Positions 1 to 7,523 of a stretch of DNA of 20,423 bases are shown one piece after another; the first letter of the stretch is position 1, and each line of letters starts with the position of its first letter. The notes under the pieces are model-generated. The model made no database searches. It was not told the DNA's origin and saw only the letters and a list, made by a program, of their open reading frames with translations. The DNA comes from JAFGOM01 sp964605795 (GTDB taxonomy: Archaea > Halobacteriota > Methanomicrobia > Methanomicrobiales > Methanospirillaceae). A program made the translations under genes and the position numbers. The stretch spans positions 1-20,423 of the forward strand of contig CAZSDZ010000048.1 of NCBI GenBank assembly GCA_964605795.1. The letters are read 5' to 3'.

Positions 1-53
1 TTATTTGCAGTAGATACAGGGCCGCAAACATTTACAGCACTTTCCTTACACTG

Positions 54-212
54 TCACGATTCCTTTTTTAGTATGGATCTTTTTAGACCTTGAGTAAGAT
101 TACTCTTTTGTGATAGAATAATGAGTTTCTGATCAAATCTTCTCAGGATCTCTTTCTGAATAGTTATGGCAGTTCTTACAGCGTTTGATGTCCATTCGAT
201 GGTGTAACTCAT
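54..212 (-). pseudogene. Truncated RelE/ParE-like toxin remnant
   Basis: This is a 52-codon reading frame from the ATG at 212-210 to the TGA at 56-54. It begins MSYTIEWTSNAVR and continues with a basic helical stretch (KEILRRFDQKL) and LTQGLKRS. That order resembles the first half of RelE/ParE-superfamily toxins: strand 1, two helices, then the turn before the core beta-sheet. Family members are usually about 85-90 residues, and the C-terminal strands with the catalytic or gyrase-contacting residues are missing. I could not find them in another frame before the window edge. Its ATG overlaps the antitoxin's TGA (209-212, ATGA), the usual translational coupling in such operons. It is probably a non-functional remnant. 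The family call comes from the N-terminal pattern and gene order only. Confidence 0.55.
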
Positions 213-435
213 CTCACTTTAAGTTCCCGCATTACCTGGTCATGAGGAATCGTTTTTTTGACCTTAATTTCCAAAAAACCTTCGAAAATCATTCTCTCTT
301 CTTCAGAGTTTAGTTCTTCTTCTTCGGCTGCCTGGAAGAGGAGTTTGTTTATCACGTCTCCATACGACTCACCGGGTTGCATCAGCTGATCCAACCGGGT
401 TTAATCTCTGAAGGTACCTGAATAGATTCAATCAT
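209..435 (-). pseudogene. Frameshifted RelB/VapB-like antitoxin
   Basis: Two overlapping frames together give an antitoxin of about 75 residues. Frame A starts at the ATG at 435-433 and reads MIESIQVPSEIK before running into a stop. Frame B then reads RLDQLMQPGESYGDVINKLL and an acidic C-terminal half ending at 209. The 'IQV..EIK.RL..L..PGESY.DVI..LL' pattern is typical of small archaeal RelB/VapB-type antitoxins. Frames A and B join in the AAACCCGG stretch (minus strand, about 402-396), where one missing base accounts for the break. A TTG at 394-392 could start only the truncated frame B. A TATA-like element lies about 25 bp before the ATG at 435, which supports the longer original start. 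A real frameshift and a sequencing error cannot be separated here, but the neighbouring truncated toxin favours real decay. Confidence 0.6.
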
Positions 436-454
436 AAATATCCATCTATCTTTA

Positions 455-463
455 CATATATCA
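455..463 (-). promoter_or_regulatory. TATA box of the toxin-antitoxin remnant
   Basis: The minus strand reads GATATATGTAAAG here, centred about 25 bp before the ATG at 435. This is the usual archaeal TATA-to-start distance for a transcript with little or no leader. There is no Shine-Dalgarno sequence before that ATG. Confidence 0.4.
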
Positions 464-572
464 CCGTTTCATGAAAGGTAGTATCGCCAAACATTTTTTG
501 TTAATCCTGATTATCATCATTACATGAATGTATCAGGAAAACGATATGATCAAAAATAGATTAAGGTTCGTT

Positions 573-3500
573 CTAATGTGAGGATGTCCTTACATTCGTG
601 TAATCAGCAATGACTGGAATATTTTGGGTATTCTCAAAAAGATCTGCTGCCATGCCGATGGCCTCATCAATAAATTTCCCGTCCCTGATATAGGGGAAGA
701 GCCAGGCATCTTCTGATTCCTGGTCTCCCTCTCCCGGAGCCACGAGTGGTTCCCCACCAGATACCTGTTCCAGGGTATCGATATCTGCCTCCACCGGTGT
801 GTAAGCACCTTCATTGTTCTGGTAATATCTCATCTCGTCTTCAGTCCAGACCATCTCCCCGCTCTGGTGAGAGGAGAGGAGATCATGGTTCGCATTAATC
901 GCTGCAAGTGAGTTCTTTATCATCATCACGATGGTAGATTCCCAGGCAAAAGTCTGCCCAATGGGAATAGAAGACTCATCGATATCACCCGATCGTCCCA
1001 TCTCTTCCAGGGCCAGGAGAGCGTTTTTCATATAATCCTCCTTTAACTGGACTAGCCGTTCTTCAGATGAGAAATCCCTTGGACAGGGCCATCCTGCTGC
1101 CAGCGGGTGTGATAGATCGGCATCAAGTATACGTTCCAGGAATGAGCCGAGATCCGAGAGACCGGAATCTGCATACCGATCAATACACGCACTAACCAGA
1201 GCGATCAGATCAGATTGCACCTGTTCAGCCATATCTGATAATGCTGCTGCATCAACAGAACTCATAACATCTGCAAATGCGGCAACCACAGCAATACGTT
1301 CCTGCAGTTCAGGAGAGAGAGACCCGGTCCCGTCCTCGTTGATATCGGTGAGGAGATCGCCGTCAAGGGAGAAGACAAGCCACCAGTCCTGGTCACCAGG
1401 ATCGGTTCCAAACTGGGTGTAATACGTGATATCATCGACAACGACCTGGAACTGCTTCTCATCATCAAAGGTCCAGCCGAGTTCTTCGAGAGTCTGTAAG
1501 ATGGATGCTATCTTCTCAAGAGCTGAGGGATTCAGGGTCTGTGGAGTATACGACTCAGGCGGGGTGAACGCCTGTGCAACGGCAGGATTTACCGGTACAA
1601 CCGGAACAATTGGTCCAGGGAGAGGTGAGGGAGGTGGAGAGGGGGGAGTACCCGGTGTTGGCGCTGCCGGAGTTGCAGGAGTAGTTCCGGGTGTTGTCGT
1701 CCCGCCGGTTCCGGTATTGATGTTTAGTGTAGCACCAGACGTATCTCCCCTGATATCAACCCTGCCGCCTGTTCCTTCTGATAACCCATCACCGGCAGTT
1801 CCACCGGCTGCAGTAGCCGTAATGGTTCCGCTGATGACGGGTGCATTGATGTAGATGGTCTCCTGGGGAGCATTCCCCCCAAGGCCTCTTGTTCCGCCTC
1901 CTCCGCCTGTGCCGGCTGCCCCTCCGTTGCCACCAGATATATCAAGATCGAGTGTAGAACCGGTCTCGATCTCGTCTGCCCAGAGATAGATATGACCGCC
2001 AAGGCCTCCGGGACCACCGTTGCCACCCGGGCCTGATGGAGATGATCCATATGTCGGCCCACCTGCACCTCCGTTTCCACCAATAGCATCTGCAGTAATA
2101 GTGGCCCCTGATACGACATTACCTGTGAAAACACCCTTGATGGTTCCTGCATTGCCCCCGGCAGCACCGGATCCTCCAGGCCCAGTATGGCCCCATGTCC
2201 AATAATCCTCAAATGCTCCTCCTGTTCCTCCGATTCCTGCCGCTCCTGCATTAGTCTGGAGAGTCATGGTTCCTGAGACATCTTCTGCCCATACTTGTAC
2301 CGTTCCCCCGGTCCCACCTTCCCCTGATGAGCCCCCAGTCCCTCCATATCTCCATGGGCCAGCACCTGAGCAAGGCCCTTTACCTCCTGTTCCTCCGATT
2401 CCACCCTGCATCCCATTTGCGGTAAGAGAAACAGTTCCATCCAGATTGCCTTGAGAAGCAACAGAAATAGATCCACCTGTTCCGCCAACTCCTCCTACCC
2501 CTCCGTTACCTCCTTCAGATATAACCCCTCGCATATCAGTTGATTGACCACCATTAGCCCCAGTCCCTCCGGTCCCCCCAGATGCATCACCAGTAAGTGA
2601 TCCGGATATTCCGGTTGGAGCAATCACGCTAACTTGCCCCCCGTTTCCACCTGTTCCACCAGTACCTCCGGTTCCAGCTTTCGTCCACGACGCTGTAACA
2701 TACCCTCCGGCTCCCCCATTGCCACCAGCACCTCCGGTTGCCTGGATTTGTCCGTTGCCTGAAATTTCATCACCAAGCGTAATTGATACTGTTCCCCCGT
2801 TCCCGCCTTTACCTCCGGCTCCTCCATCTAATCCTGCCCCGTTAACCGTTCCCGCGTTTCCACCGTTTTTTCCTGCTCCCCCTGAAGCATCAAGGTTAAA
2901 CGATTGAATTCCTTTCGCTGAGTAAACCTGTATGTTCCCTCCCCTCCCTCCAGAGCCCCCAGTGTACGTAGGGGTCCCGCTGATAGGGTCACCTCCATCT
3001 CCTCCGCTGGATGCAATAGCAACCGAACCATTAATACCCTGGCCTGAAGAGATCAGAGTAGCATTCCCTCCATTCCCTCCATTTCCACTTCTTCCCTTTC
3101 CACCTTTTCCTCCGGATATATCGAGATCTAACATGGATCCAGTTTCAATCGTATTAGCCCAGAAAGAGATGTCGCCCCCAAGGCCACCTATTCCTCCGGT
3201 ACCCTCCGGTCCAGCGGGTTGCCACCCTCTCGTTGTTCCCCCATTCCCTCCGTTACCTCCTTTAGAATGGGCAGTGATGGTTGAATGGGAATGTACCGTA
3301 CCCAAAAACGCAGCCTGGATGGCACCTGCTTCTCCTCCAGTACCCCCGGCACCCCCGGCTCCCGTTAAGCCGCTAATCCATCCATCTGGAAACTCTCCCC
3401 CATTACCTCCAGTTCCCGCTGATCCGCCGTTGGTCTGAACAGAGAGAGAGTCTGAAATATCGTCTGCCCAGAGCTGAATAGTGCCTCCTGCTCCTCCTGG

Positions 3501-6500
3501 CCCAGATTTACCCCCCGTTCCGCCATATCTCCATGGGCCCTGACTTGAACATGTTCCGCTTCCACCGGTTCCCCCATTTCCACTACTCCCTCCGTTAGCA
3601 TTTAGAGAAACAGGGCCACTCAGATCACCCGTTAAAGCAACTGCTATCTCTCCTCCCGTTCCTCCTGCTCCTCCCGCTCCCCCATTGCCACCTTCACTTA
3701 TTACACCCGTTAACGCAGTTGATTGACCTCCATTTCCTCCACTGCCTCCATTATTCGCAGATGCATCGATAGTGAGCGAACCGGATAATCCATCAGAAGT
3801 AATGACATTTACAGATCCTCCATTACCACCAGAACCTCCACTACCGCCGGCTCCTGCTTTAACCTCACTATTTCCTACGTAACCACCGGTTCCACCAGCT
3901 CCTCCCGCTCCTCCTTTTGCAAGGATATGTCCATCACCAGATATTTCACCATTCAGGGTTACTTCTACATTCCCTCCAGAACCCCCGCTACCTCCTACCC
4001 CTCCGGTAATTCCATTACCACTGGTACCCGTTACCGCATTTTCACCATTACCCCCATAACCGCCAGAAGCATCTAGATCAAACGACTGAACTCCTTTTTC
4101 TGAGTAAACCTGAATGTTTCCTCCATTGCCACCAGCACTTCCGGGAAATGAAGAGGGACTGCTCATCGGGTCACCTCCGTCCCCTCCACGAGATGCGATA
4201 GTTAGACCCCCGGAAATACCCTGACCTGAAGAGATCAGGGTTGCATTTCCACCTGATCCCCCCTCTCCGCCTTTCCCGTTGCCCCCCGTTCCCCCTGATG
4301 TGTCTGACTCAAGGGTTGAACCAGATTGGATGCTTGCAGCCCAAAAAGATATTTCCCCGCCCCTACCTCCTTTTCCAGCGTATCCCCGAATATTATTGGA
4401 TGGATTTCTCCCTCCCTCTCCCCCGTTTCCACCGATGGAGTGTGCAGTGATTGTTGTACCTGATTTTACATTTCCTGAAAATATCGCCTGGATTGCTCCT
4501 GCATCTCCTGCATCTCCTGCATCTCCACCTGCGCCGGAAAGACCACTGCACCATGAGCGGTCTGGAAACTGTCCTCCGGTTCCTCCTGATCCGCTGGTTC
4601 CCCCGTTTGCCTGGAGTGAAAGGGTACCTGATACATCATCTACTGTAATCTGAACCGATCCTCCGGTTCCTCCATCCTCGGATGAACCGCCAGTTCCCCC
4701 GTACCGAGCCTGACCATCACCTCTTACTACTCCACTACCTCCTGTTCCTCCGGTTCCACTTGCTGCTCCGTTTGCACGGAGGGATACGGTACCGGTTAAA
4801 TCACCCTCTGAACTGACGGTAATAGAACCACCATTTCCACCAGATCCAGCATTCCCTCCGTTTCCGCCTTCACTCAGTATATTTTCAATATTCGTTGACT
4901 GACCCCCGTTTCCACCATTTCCACCAGTATTCCCTGATGTATCGATATTAAATGAACCAGATACGCCGTCGGGTGTGGTTACACTCACCTGGCCCCCACT
5001 ACCTCCTACACCGCCTGCTCCACCAGTACCGGCCTTCGTCCAGTCTGTACCATCATTTCCTCCGGTCCCACCGGCACCCCCGGCACCACCGGTCGCATTG
5101 ATGCTAGTAATTCCTGATATCCCTCCCTGAGTAAGAATAACCTCAATGTTGCCGCCATTACCCGCATTCCCGCCATCTCCTCCAGCGATTCCGTTCCCAC
5201 TGGCAACCGTATACGCATTAGCACCGGCACCTCCATTACCTCCATCCGCAGAAAGGGAGATATCTCCGGTAACACCTTGTGCATTCAGGAGAATATTTCC
5301 GCCATTGCCTCCTGCAGTCCCGGAACTTGCGTCTGACAATCCTGCCCGGGAGAGACCGTTGCCTCCGTCAGCCGATATCGTGACATCCCCGGTAATGACT
5401 GATGAAGGAAGACTGACCGCTACATCTCCACCGGTACCCCCAGCAACTCCTGGTGTGGTTGATGCTGCCCCGTCTGCGTAGATATCAAGTGCCTTGTCAG
5501 TATTGACAAACGATCCCCCGGTAACAGTGAGATCCCCACCATCAATACCATCACGCACGGTGCCGGTTATCCCGTTTGTACCCCTGAAATTCACGTTTTC
5601 AATGGTAATCCCGGATCCGGTCTGATCCGGCTGCGAGGTTGCATGTTCGATAGAGATACCGGATCCGGCAGGATTAGTGGACTGAATGGTGTTTCCGTTC
5701 CCGCGAATCAAAAGATCGGTTGCATATATCCGGATAGCACACGACGCGGTCGTTGTGATGCTGCTCTGAATCGAGAATATATTCCCTCCCCATTCCTCAC
5801 GGTTATCAAACCAGCCGGCAGCATGGCCCCCGTCGGCAGAATCTAGACCAATCTGGTAGTAGTCATTATTTTTATTCTTGTCAGACCCGACATCTACCCA
5901 ACCAAACCCGTATAACACGGAATAGATAAGGTTCGTGTAGGTCTGCACATCCACGGGATTGGTATCTGGGTTATATACTGATGCAGTTGTAGGGTTATAC
6001 CGTGAAAAATCGATAACCGGGTCCCCCCAGTACCCTGTCTCTTCCTCACAACCCGAGATCTCGGCAAGCTGTTCTGCCACCGGTGCTGTCGGATCCGGCT
6101 CTGGAATCGGGTCAGGTATCATGGTTGTATCGGCAAGGATTGCGATATCGCTCACGGTCTCTAAAGCAGAGATCCCCTCTCCTTCTGTGGTACCTGGTGA
6201 TTCCCCTGTACCTTCTTCCGGCTCACCGGAAGCGGGGTCATCGGTCAGTATCTCTGTCACCTCATCGGGATTTGATTCCTGGAAAGTACCCGAATGTTCC
6301 TCATCTGTACCTTGGTCTTCTGATAGTTCAGTCGGTGATTCAGTAGGATTTATATCTGGTGACTCACTGACCGGATCTCCTTCCCCGGGAGAGATCTCTT
6401 CGGTATTTGGTTGATTATCTAAAACAGGTGGAACGGGGGTGTTATCCGGATAAGGCGGGAGATCACCAGGCAGAGAATTTACTGAAGGTTCCTGTGGTGG

Positions 6501-6800
6501 AGCAAAGAGAAAAAGAGACTCTAATTGTTCTTTCGTGCTGACCGGTTGTTCCAAATTTTGGTTTGCCGGGTCTGATGGGGAAAGAGAAACCGGTATTGTA
6601 TCATCAGGTAGTGGTGTTTCGGTCGGCTCAGGAGTTGGTTCCGGAGAGGAGAGGAGGGACGGTTCTAATACCAACTCTGGAGCCGGTTCAGGAGTGGTTA
6701 TTAGTTCTTCATATTCATCAGCATGACATCCTGAAACGAGGATGCCCAAAAAAAGCAGTATTGTAATACATACCTGTAGGTAATGCGTCCTTTCTCCCAT
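573..6800 (-). CDS. Giant glycine-rich repeat lipoprotein (2075 aa)
   Basis: This is an exported protein, probably lipid-anchored on the cell surface. It has a hydrophobic signal and the lipobox LVSGC, with Cys25 as the predicted lipidated residue. Residues ~26-245 are a Pro/Glu/Ser/Thr-rich acidic stalk. Residues ~250-440 form a domain whose end (RGNGNTIQ, SGITIENVNF, DLTVTGGSF) resembles a parallel beta-helix. Residues ~445-1700 are glycine-rich GGX triplets alternating with short beta-strand segments, including three super-repeats of 391-394 residues. A Pro/Thr linker (~1700-1745) leads to a C-terminal domain of about 330 residues that I do not recognise. The ATG at 6800 follows AGGTGGAG, a good Shine-Dalgarno sequence. 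Composition resembles mycobacterial PE_PGRS proteins, but no PE domain is present. It may act as an adhesin, sheath or matrix component; that is inference. The gene appears to be transcribed alone. Confidence 0.9.
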   Translation of the reverse strand: MGERTHYLQVCITILLFLGILVSGCHADEYEELITTPEPAPELVLEPSLLSSPEPTPEPTETPLPDDTIPVSLSPSDPANQNLEQPVSTKEQLESLFLFAPPQEPSVNSLPGDLPPYPDNTPVPPVLDNQPNTEEISPGEGDPVSESPDINPTESPTELSEDQGTDEEHSGTFQESNPDEVTEILTDDPASGEPEEGTGESPGTTEGEGISALETVSDIAILADTTMIPDPIPEPDPTAPVAEQLAEISGCEEETGYWGDPVIDFSRYNPTTASVYNPDTNPVDVQTYTNLIYSVLYGFGWVDVGSDKNKNNDYYQIGLDSADGGHAAGWFDNREEWGGNIFSIQSSITTTASCAIRIYATDLLIRGNGNTIQSTNPAGSGISIEHATSQPDQTGSGITIENVNFRGTNGITGTVRDGIDGGDLTVTGGSFVNTDKALDIYADGAASTTPGVAGGTGGDVAVSLPSSVITGDVTISADGGNGLSRAGLSDASSGTAGGNGGNILLNAQGVTGDISLSADGGNGGAGANAYTVASGNGIAGGDGGNAGNGGNIEVILTQGGISGITSINATGGAGGAGGTGGNDGTDWTKAGTGGAGGVGGSGGQVSVTTPDGVSGSFNIDTSGNTGGNGGNGGQSTNIENILSEGGNGGNAGSGGNGGSITVSSEGDLTGTVSLRANGAASGTGGTGGSGVVRGDGQARYGGTGGSSEDGGTGGSVQITVDDVSGTLSLQANGGTSGSGGTGGQFPDRSWCSGLSGAGGDAGDAGDAGAIQAIFSGNVKSGTTITAHSIGGNGGEGGRNPSNNIRGYAGKGGRGGEISFWAASIQSGSTLESDTSGGTGGNGKGGEGGSGGNATLISSGQGISGGLTIASRGGDGGDPMSSPSSFPGSAGGNGGNIQVYSEKGVQSFDLDASGGYGGNGENAVTGTSGNGITGGVGGSGGSGGNVEVTLNGEISGDGHILAKGGAGGAGGTGGYVGNSEVKAGAGGSGGSGGNGGSVNVITSDGLSGSLTIDASANNGGSGGNGGQSTALTGVISEGGNGGAGGAGGTGGEIAVALTGDLSGPVSLNANGGSSGNGGTGGSGTCSSQGPWRYGGTGGKSGPGGAGGTIQLWADDISDSLSVQTNGGSAGTGGNGGEFPDGWISGLTGAGGAGGTGGEAGAIQAAFLGTVHSHSTITAHSKGGNGGNGGTTRGWQPAGPEGTGGIGGLGGDISFWANTIETGSMLDLDISGGKGGKGRSGNGGNGGNATLISSGQGINGSVAIASSGGDGGDPISGTPTYTGGSGGRGGNIQVYSAKGIQSFNLDASGGAGKNGGNAGTVNGAGLDGGAGGKGGNGGTVSITLGDEISGNGQIQATGGAGGNGGAGGYVTASWTKAGTGGTGGTGGNGGQVSVIAPTGISGSLTGDASGGTGGTGANGGQSTDMRGVISEGGNGGVGGVGGTGGSISVASQGNLDGTVSLTANGMQGGIGGTGGKGPCSGAGPWRYGGTGGSSGEGGTGGTVQVWAEDVSGTMTLQTNAGAAGIGGTGGAFEDYWTWGHTGPGGSGAAGGNAGTIKGVFTGNVVSGATITADAIGGNGGAGGPTYGSSPSGPGGNGGPGGLGGHIYLWADEIETGSTLDLDISGGNGGAAGTGGGGGTRGLGGNAPQETIYINAPVISGTITATAAGGTAGDGLSEGTGGRVDIRGDTSGATLNINTGTGGTTTPGTTPATPAAPTPGTPPSPPPSPLPGPIVPVVPVNPAVAQAFTPPESYTPQTLNPSALEKIASILQTLEELGWTFDDEKQFQVVVDDITYYTQFGTDPGDQDWWLVFSLDGDLLTDINEDGTGSLSPELQERIAVVAAFADVMSSVDAAALSDMAEQVQSDLIALVSACIDRYADSGLSDLGSFLERILDADLSHPLAAGWPCPRDFSSEERLVQLKEDYMKNALLALEEMGRSGDIDESSIPIGQTFAWESTIVMMIKNSLAAINANHDLLSSHQSGEMVWTEDEMRYYQNNEGAYTPVEADIDTLEQVSGGEPLVAPGEGDQESEDAWLFPYIRDGKFIDEAIGMAADLFENTQNIPVIADYTNVRTSSH
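1770..2942 (-). repeat. Lipoprotein super-repeat, copy 3 (1173 bp)
   Basis: This third copy starts at GGNIQVYSAKG and ends where GGRVDIRGDTSG takes the place of the next repeat's first subunit. It keeps GGQSTDMRGVISEGG and GPWRYGGTGG. Its last subunits (HIYLWADEIETG, then GGNAPQETIYI) differ most from the other copies, as expected at the edge of a repeat array. Confidence 0.85.
2943..4124 (-). repeat. Lipoprotein super-repeat, copy 2 (1182 bp)
   Basis: This second copy starts at GGNIQVYSEKG. It has the same subunit order as copy 1, with the markers GGQSTALTGVISEGG, GPWRYGGTGG, DISFWA and NATLISSGQGIN. The GGQST codons lie 1176 bp from those of copy 1 and 1179 bp from those of copy 3, so the register is almost exactly kept. 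Confidence 0.87.
4125..5303 (-). repeat. Lipoprotein super-repeat, copy 1 (1179 bp)
   Basis: This is the first of three in-frame tandem copies, running from the GGN codons of GGNILLNAQGV to just before the equivalent GGNIQVYSEKG of copy 2. It contains about eight subunits of ~49 residues. Each subunit is a short hydrophobic strand pair followed by GGX triplets. Marker words include GGQST followed by LSEGGNGG, and NATLISSGQGIS. Confidence 0.85.
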
Positions 6801-7200
6801 ATCTCCACCTTTGTTAGATCGTTAGTTCGGTCAGCAAAGTATCATCAAGAGTCTCATCGCCAATGGAGTACCGTAGATCTAATTTCAATTCGGGGATGAT
6901 TGTTAAAGATATCCCGACGGTACAGCATCCCTCCAGAGCTGGGTGGAGATAAATGCATCAATTGGTCGCTACACAATTGTCACGCTTGTTTGTATATAAT
7001 CCTTTTTATCTGGATCGACATAGTAAACCGATTCATGTCGTTTTGTGTCCAATGTTGTCTAACGATGGACGTCCTACCGAGAGAAATGGGACATTATTGG
7101 TTTTTTCATATCAGCGTCGATAATTTATCCTTTGTTTCGGGAGGAAGTATGGGGCAAGACTTAATAAACGTGAAACAATTTTATCAGATTGTATCAGGAT

Positions 7201-7285
7201 AGTCCTTAACCAACACCTGCGTAACCCTGCTTGTATTGTTCATCAATAGGGAAAGGACTGTGCGTATCACAAGCAGGAACAATAC
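7201..7285 (+). repeat. Cluster of competing inverted repeats
   Basis: Several exact arm pairs occur within 85 bases: AGTCCTT (7201-7207) with AAGGACT (7253-7259), CCCT (7225-7228) with AGGG (7248-7251), CCTGCTTGT (7226-7234) with ACAAGCAGG (7269-7277), and GTATTGTTC (7233-7241) with GAACAATAC (7277-7285). Some pairs exclude each other. The region could be a structured RNA, an operator array or the remains of an element; no function is assigned. Confidence 0.45.
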
Positions 7286-7307
7286 ACGATAACGCCAGAT
7301 TACGATA

Positions 7308-7370
7308 CGAGAACGTCATTTCCAAAATTCTCATTTAACTGGAGAATACGTAGCAGAATGCGAGAACGTC
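7308..7370. repeat. 10-bp direct repeat flanking a small hairpin
   Basis: CGAGAACGTC occurs at 7308-7317 and again at 7361-7370, 53 bp apart or about five helical turns. Between them ATTCTC (7327-7332) can pair with GAGAAT (7342-7347). The second copy ends about 50 bp before the TATA-like element of the antiporter transcript, so a regulator site is possible. Confidence 0.35.
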
Positions 7371-7418
7371 TTCTAATAATAAAAATCATTCAGATAATAT
7401 TCCCTAACCTGCCCTGGC

Positions 7419-7428
7419 TTTTTAATAA
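7419..7428 (+). promoter_or_regulatory. TATA box for riboswitch-antiporter transcript
   Basis: The AT-rich element TTTTTAATAA lies in CTGGCTTTTTAATAATTAAG. A transcription start 25-27 bp downstream would fall at about 7445-7450, right at the 5' edge of the riboswitch aptamer. That agreement supports both calls. Confidence 0.5.
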
Positions 7429-7448
7429 TTAAGATTACAATAGTACGG

Positions 7449-7498
7449 CAGGTGATGGGGTCCACCGATAACTGCTTTTGTAGCTGATGACTCCTACG
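7449..7498 (+). promoter_or_regulatory. Fluoride riboswitch (crcB motif) aptamer
   Basis: The RNA matches the fluoride riboswitch layout piece by piece. P1 is GGTG (7451-7454) with CACC (7463-7466). The P1 loop contains GGGGTC (7457-7462). A linker with ATAA follows, then hairpin CTGC/GTAG (7472-7475 and 7480-7483), then CTGATGACTCCTAC (7484-7497). The loop GGGGTC pairs with GACTCC (7489-7494) to make the characteristic pseudoknot, with six pairs including one G-U. The order GGTGATGG, CCACC, ATAAC, GCTGATGAC, CTCCTAC is diagnostic to my eye. The class binds fluoride through magnesium ions and controls fluoride-resistance genes, including antiporters. An antiporter gene starts 26 bp downstream, which fits. 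Confidence 0.92.
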
Positions 7499-7522
7499 AT
7501 GTCGTACATTGAGGAGTTATCA
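7485..7522 (+). promoter_or_regulatory. Anti-Shine-Dalgarno hairpin (riboswitch expression platform)
   Basis: TGATGACTCCT (7485-7495) can pair with AGGAGTTATCA (7512-7522) over 11 consecutive pairs, one of them G-U. The loop can add a small ACG/CGT stem (7496-7498 with 7503-7505). The right arm is the antiporter's Shine-Dalgarno sequence (GAGGAG, 7511-7516) and spacer. The left arm includes the bases that form the aptamer pseudoknot. The two pairings exclude each other: the fluoride-bound aptamer frees the ribosome site and the unbound form hides it. The predicted logic is translational activation by fluoride. Confidence 0.75.
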
Positions 7523-7523
7523 T

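Larger units (their letters stand above)
6801..7442. other. Gene-poor intergenic region, about 640 bp
   Basis: No convincing gene was found on either strand. The Shine-Dalgarno sequence of the giant lipoprotein sits at about 6805-6810. A TATA-like stretch lies near 6990-7000 (TATATAATCC) and could serve either strand. The region holds the stem-forming repeats at 7201-7285, a 10-bp direct repeat (7308-7317 and 7361-7370) and the promoter of the riboswitch transcript at its right end. Confidence 0.6.

Noticed and set aside
1426..1854. Plus-strand proline-rich open frames opposite the giant lipoprotein (also 2932-3438, 4279-4653, 5146-5481)
   Set aside because: They are the antisense reading of GGN codons, giving runs of Pro, and have no start signals. 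They exist only because the glycine-rich gene lacks stops on the other strand.
1770..5303. CRISPR-like regular repetition
   Set aside because: The periodicity is in-frame codon repetition of a glycine-rich protein. There are no constant short repeats with unique spacers.
6900..7202. 100-codon plus-strand frame in the gene-poor region
   Set aside because: The translation has no domain pattern and an odd Cys/Trp-rich composition, with no Shine-Dalgarno sequence at its start.
7149..7202. 17-codon frame with a good Shine-Dalgarno sequence (GGGAGG, ATG at 7149)
   Set aside because: It is too short to support as a gene from this sequence alone; conservation would be needed.
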